Shown: one piece after another, positions 61,272 to 64,000 of the stretch
Numbering within the stretch: position 1 is the stretch's first letter
Layout: each line of letters begins with the position of its first letter
Assembly: GCF_016906535.1 (NCBI RefSeq)
Contig: NC_057382.1
Span: 248,001 to 312,000 of the forward strand
Length of the DNA stretch: 64,000 bases
Direction of reading: 5' to 3'
Source of the DNA: Rhizoctonia solani
Taxonomy: Eukaryota > Basidiomycota > Agaricomycetes > Cantharellales > Ceratobasidiaceae
Notes under the pieces: model-generated
Told to the model about the DNA's origin: nothing
What the model saw: the letters and a program-made list of their open reading frames with translations, nothing else
The model's database searches: none
Position numbers and translations under genes: made by a program

Positions 61272-62406
61272 TTAGTAAAAAAAAAAGACAGGCTTAAACG
61301 GTTTCGCCCCCTGTAGGTGGGCTTTTTTGCAGCCGCTTGGCCTCTCCTCAGCTTTCTTTAGTCTCTCGTCCCGCTCACGCTCCGCAAGTTCATAGTCGCC
61401 CCACCTGCCTGTTTCAAACCTTGCACGAACGTTGGTGCCGAGCAAGATACTAACACAAATCCATTCAGGTGCGAGGTGGAAGATGTAGAAAAGTGCACGA
61501 TCGTAGCTCGGAATTGGGGTAAAAAACGTCGATCGTGCGGATGCCAAGGACACAGAGACGATACATAGGTACAGACATCTTAGGATAGACACATGAGCTC
61601 TGGAGAAAACAAATGTAGGAGCACAAAACACATACGATGAGGAGTGTTAGGGATGCGAGCTCGAAGCAGCGCATACGGTTATCTCTTTGACTTTGAACGC
61701 TGCCAGAAGCGAAACGAGGACTGTACTTGCCTGTAGGGCAAGTGCAACACCTGAACTAGCTTTTCTGTACCGGAGCCAGTTAGAATACAAACATATTGCT
61801 TTCAAAATTCAACTGACAATAGCTTCAATGTTTTTATCGGCTCTTGTTTGATCGAAGCGCGCAGAGCTATATTTTCCACCTGCAATTATGCCAGGAATAG
61901 TTGCTCCCAGGAAAGCAAGCTCGAAAAAGACACAAAAGTATCGATAGAACTGTCTTGCAGCTCTCCGGTCTTTGGATGCACCGTTTCGGGGAGAGTGGTA
62001 TTCACAAGTGTACAGCGAAGGAGTTTGACGGCCTCGCTTGATATCTGTGTAATTCAATCTTAGGCCAGGTGGCTATTCAAAGATAGAGTATAAAACTCAC
62101 CCCGACGAACCCGAGTGCAACAGTGACTTGCACATAATTCATCAATCCTCCGGAAGAACGTCTTTCGGGATGTGCAGCTTGAACAGCACGTATAATGCAC
62201 CATGCTATACGTTCAACCGCAAAAATGACCGTTGAAATCTGGATGACGTTCCATGCGCGTGGTTTGCGAATGAAAAAGTTGTAGATTATATTGGGCAGCA
62301 AGAGCGCGTAGAGCATTGCGAATACAATGGATGGGCCCAAGTCGTCTGAAATTGGAATACCACCAACTGGACGAGAAACCCACGCTTTTTGCACGTTCTC
62401 CGACAT
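61272..62406 (-). CDS. Multi-pass integral membrane protein, unknown function
   Basis: ATG 62406 opens MSENVQKAWVSRPVGGIPIS. Hydrophobic segments follow: SIVFAMLYALLLPNIIYNFF, VIQISTVIFAVERIAWCII, VQVTVALGFVG; after an intron, YFCVFFELAFLGATIPGIIAGG; after another, GVALALQASTVLVSLLAAF; and in the last exon ILRCLYLCIVSVSLASA and ALFYIFHLAPEWICVSILLG. About seven segments and a basic, Lys/Glu-rich cytosolic tail give an overall arrangement like fungal RTA1/DUF7702-type proteins, but I cannot assign the family firmly. Introns of 45-90 nt have GT-AG ends (for example GTGAGT after GFVG). It stands alone at the end of the window. Confidence 0.68.
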
Positions 62407-64000
62407 TGTTATGCAAGAAAGATTTAGGGGAGTAAAGTAGGTTATTATCTGTCAGCCAAACTGAAGTCCCTTTGATACGTGGATCCCCCTGATGTTATCG
62501 GCGTGCTGCCGAGCTGTGCTCGGTCTGCATCCCAATGAGGAAGCCCTATCACTGATGGCTGCGTTGCACAGTTTTCCATCACGACTCGTGAACTCTTCCA
62601 TTCATCCAGCGGCGAATCTAGTCCAGCTGCTCACACAGCTAGATTAGAACTAACTATCCTGGATATCCGCAGTAAGTAAAATTGATGCAGTGTTCTCTCC
62701 CCAATTTTCGATAACTGGACCGTAAATCTATATAGCGAAAGTATCAAGCCGAATAGAAGTAATGACTCTGTTAGACCTTGACCAGACGAGATCTCTCCGA
62801 CATTCAGCATGGCTCAACGCTCCATAGCCTTCGATTTCAAATTTCAAATAGCCAAGGTTACCCAAGTACAGTAACACGCGAAAGTAAAATAACATCGCAA
62901 CCTATCCATGTCTAACAAACAATTGCATTGGATCGACCACCTCTTGACTCTGAAGGCGAAAGGAGAACCGTGATTGGGCACGTTCCTCCGGAACTAACGA
63001 TTACAGAATTCCAAAGTATCCGTGATAACACGGTTGGATTTACTACGATATAAATCTATCGTAGAATTGCTGCTATCGAACAAGGGTCTGTGTGACCCGT
63101 AGTGTCACCGGGGGTGATAATTGACGCTGTGGTTTCCTGGTACCATAGGAAATTACACAACCCCACCTAGTCACCTCTATAGCTCCTCGAGCTTCGACGT
63201 TTATTCTAGCGCTTATAATGACCGGACATCATTTACTAAGATTCCCGCGCCCCTCCCTCAGTTAGTTGATTAATTGATTAATAACGTGCCATATATGCGT
63301 AACCAACGCCACTTAATAGAGAGTTTGCGAAATGGTTTTTGAATAACCACTCTAATCAAGTCTAATGTGGAGTATTACATGAGTAGAGCCAGAACTTCAT
63401 GTACCCATCGAAGAGGTTTGGAATAGAAATAATATATATATATTATATATGCGTGTATGCATACCTGACCGTCGTCAGATATCAACAGGGGCGAGGGATC
63501 CGGTACGGAGCGCATGGATGAGGAGCACCGAGACGCTAGCAGAACGTTGGTGGGTGGCCAAGCCTGACGATAGTCGAGCAAGGCTGGGGGGCGGGAGCAA
63601 TGAAAAACAGCAGGAATGGTGATTCACGAGACAGGGAGTAGAGGAGATCGGACGGTATGTGGGAGAAACAAGAAAGTAAAAAGTGCGACGAGGGATCGAA
63701 TACGCTATGGAAGTATGGATGGTTGATTGGGCATAATCGACAATCACGTGACTGTCTACCTGGGAGGGCCCCCACGCCTAACTCTGGGCTCGTTACCATT
63801 GCCCTATGAAGGGCCCTGCTTCGAAACGGGCTCTTTTCGAATAATTTGACAAGTAATTCTTAAACCCCTATCACGTAGCTCGCTTACAGACAACTGTGGA
63901 ACTAATGTCCAAACTAAAACAGATGTAATGATTATTACTGTCCTTCTTCCACAGAGAGTCGACTAACCATAATTGCAGGTGTGTATCATGTACCACAAAT
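62407..64000. other. Intergenic to the window end
   Basis: No gene supported. A short TA-rich tract (TATATATATATTATATA near 63432) is the only structure noticed. Confidence 0.45.

Noticed and set aside
63420..63460. TA-rich tract as a possible origin or MITE end
   Set aside because: Simple dinucleotide-like repeat without inverted ends or duplicated flanks.
1..64000. tRNA or rRNA genes, CRISPR array, bacterial operon signals
   Set aside because: No T-loop-like arrangements, rRNA cores or regularly spaced repeats were seen, and the intron-rich genes are eukaryotic.

Overview
The window reads as nuclear DNA of a filamentous basidiomycete. Genes are split by many short GT-AG introns of about 45-80 nt. 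The content is typical of Agaricomycetes: NACHT-WD40 'HET-E-like' proteins, TPR remnants, Zn2Cys6 factors with a Fungal_trans_2-type body, a small secreted protein and a GH28 pectinase. The overall flavour recalls Rhizoctonia/Ceratobasidium. That placement is recollection of family style, not a database result. I found no rRNA, tRNA or CRISPR.

Layout, left to right. 1.3-4.2 kb: a multi-pass membrane glycoprotein and a truncated copy of its tail. 5.6-7.7 kb: a membrane RING-H2 E3 ligase. 8.3-11.4 kb: a NACHT-WD40 pseudogene carrying a solo LTR and two inverted copies of a ~210-bp repeat. 13.6-19.5 kb: a Cdc24-type GEF (calponin-like, DH, PH, PB1) with a 1.84-kb intron. 21.9-24.5 kb: a tiny gene converging, one base between stop codons, on a TAPT1/EMP65 homologue. 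25.6-30.4 kb: the intact NACHT protein with 14 WD40 blades, parent-like to the pseudogene. 31.1-40.1 kb: three paralogous Zn2Cys6 factors on one strand, with an XRCC2-like RecA protein and a YqeY/AIM41 protein between the second and third. 41.6-50.8 kb: an FGGY sugar kinase, a Ser/Pro-rich protein and a RhoGAP. 51.5-57.5 kb: a small secreted protein, a small two-exon gene, a GH28 enzyme and a PAP2 lipid phosphatase. 58.2-60.3 kb: remnants of TPR/NLR genes. 61.3-62.4 kb: another multi-pass membrane protein.

Functional threads. The GEF and the RhoGAP, about 30 kb apart, act oppositely on Rho-family GTPases. The NACHT-WD40 and TPR fragments mark a region where non-self-recognition genes duplicate and decay. 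The three transcription factors form a recent local expansion.

A technical pattern runs through the window. Several genes, including the probably essential Cdc24 homologue, become intact only if single bases, mostly in short homopolymers, are restored. In Cdc24 three such additions reconcile the lengths and phases of all seven exons. I read most frameshifts as consensus errors of the assembly. Insertions, in-frame stop codons and large deletions are treated as real. Coordinates of multi-exon genes span start to stop and include introns.
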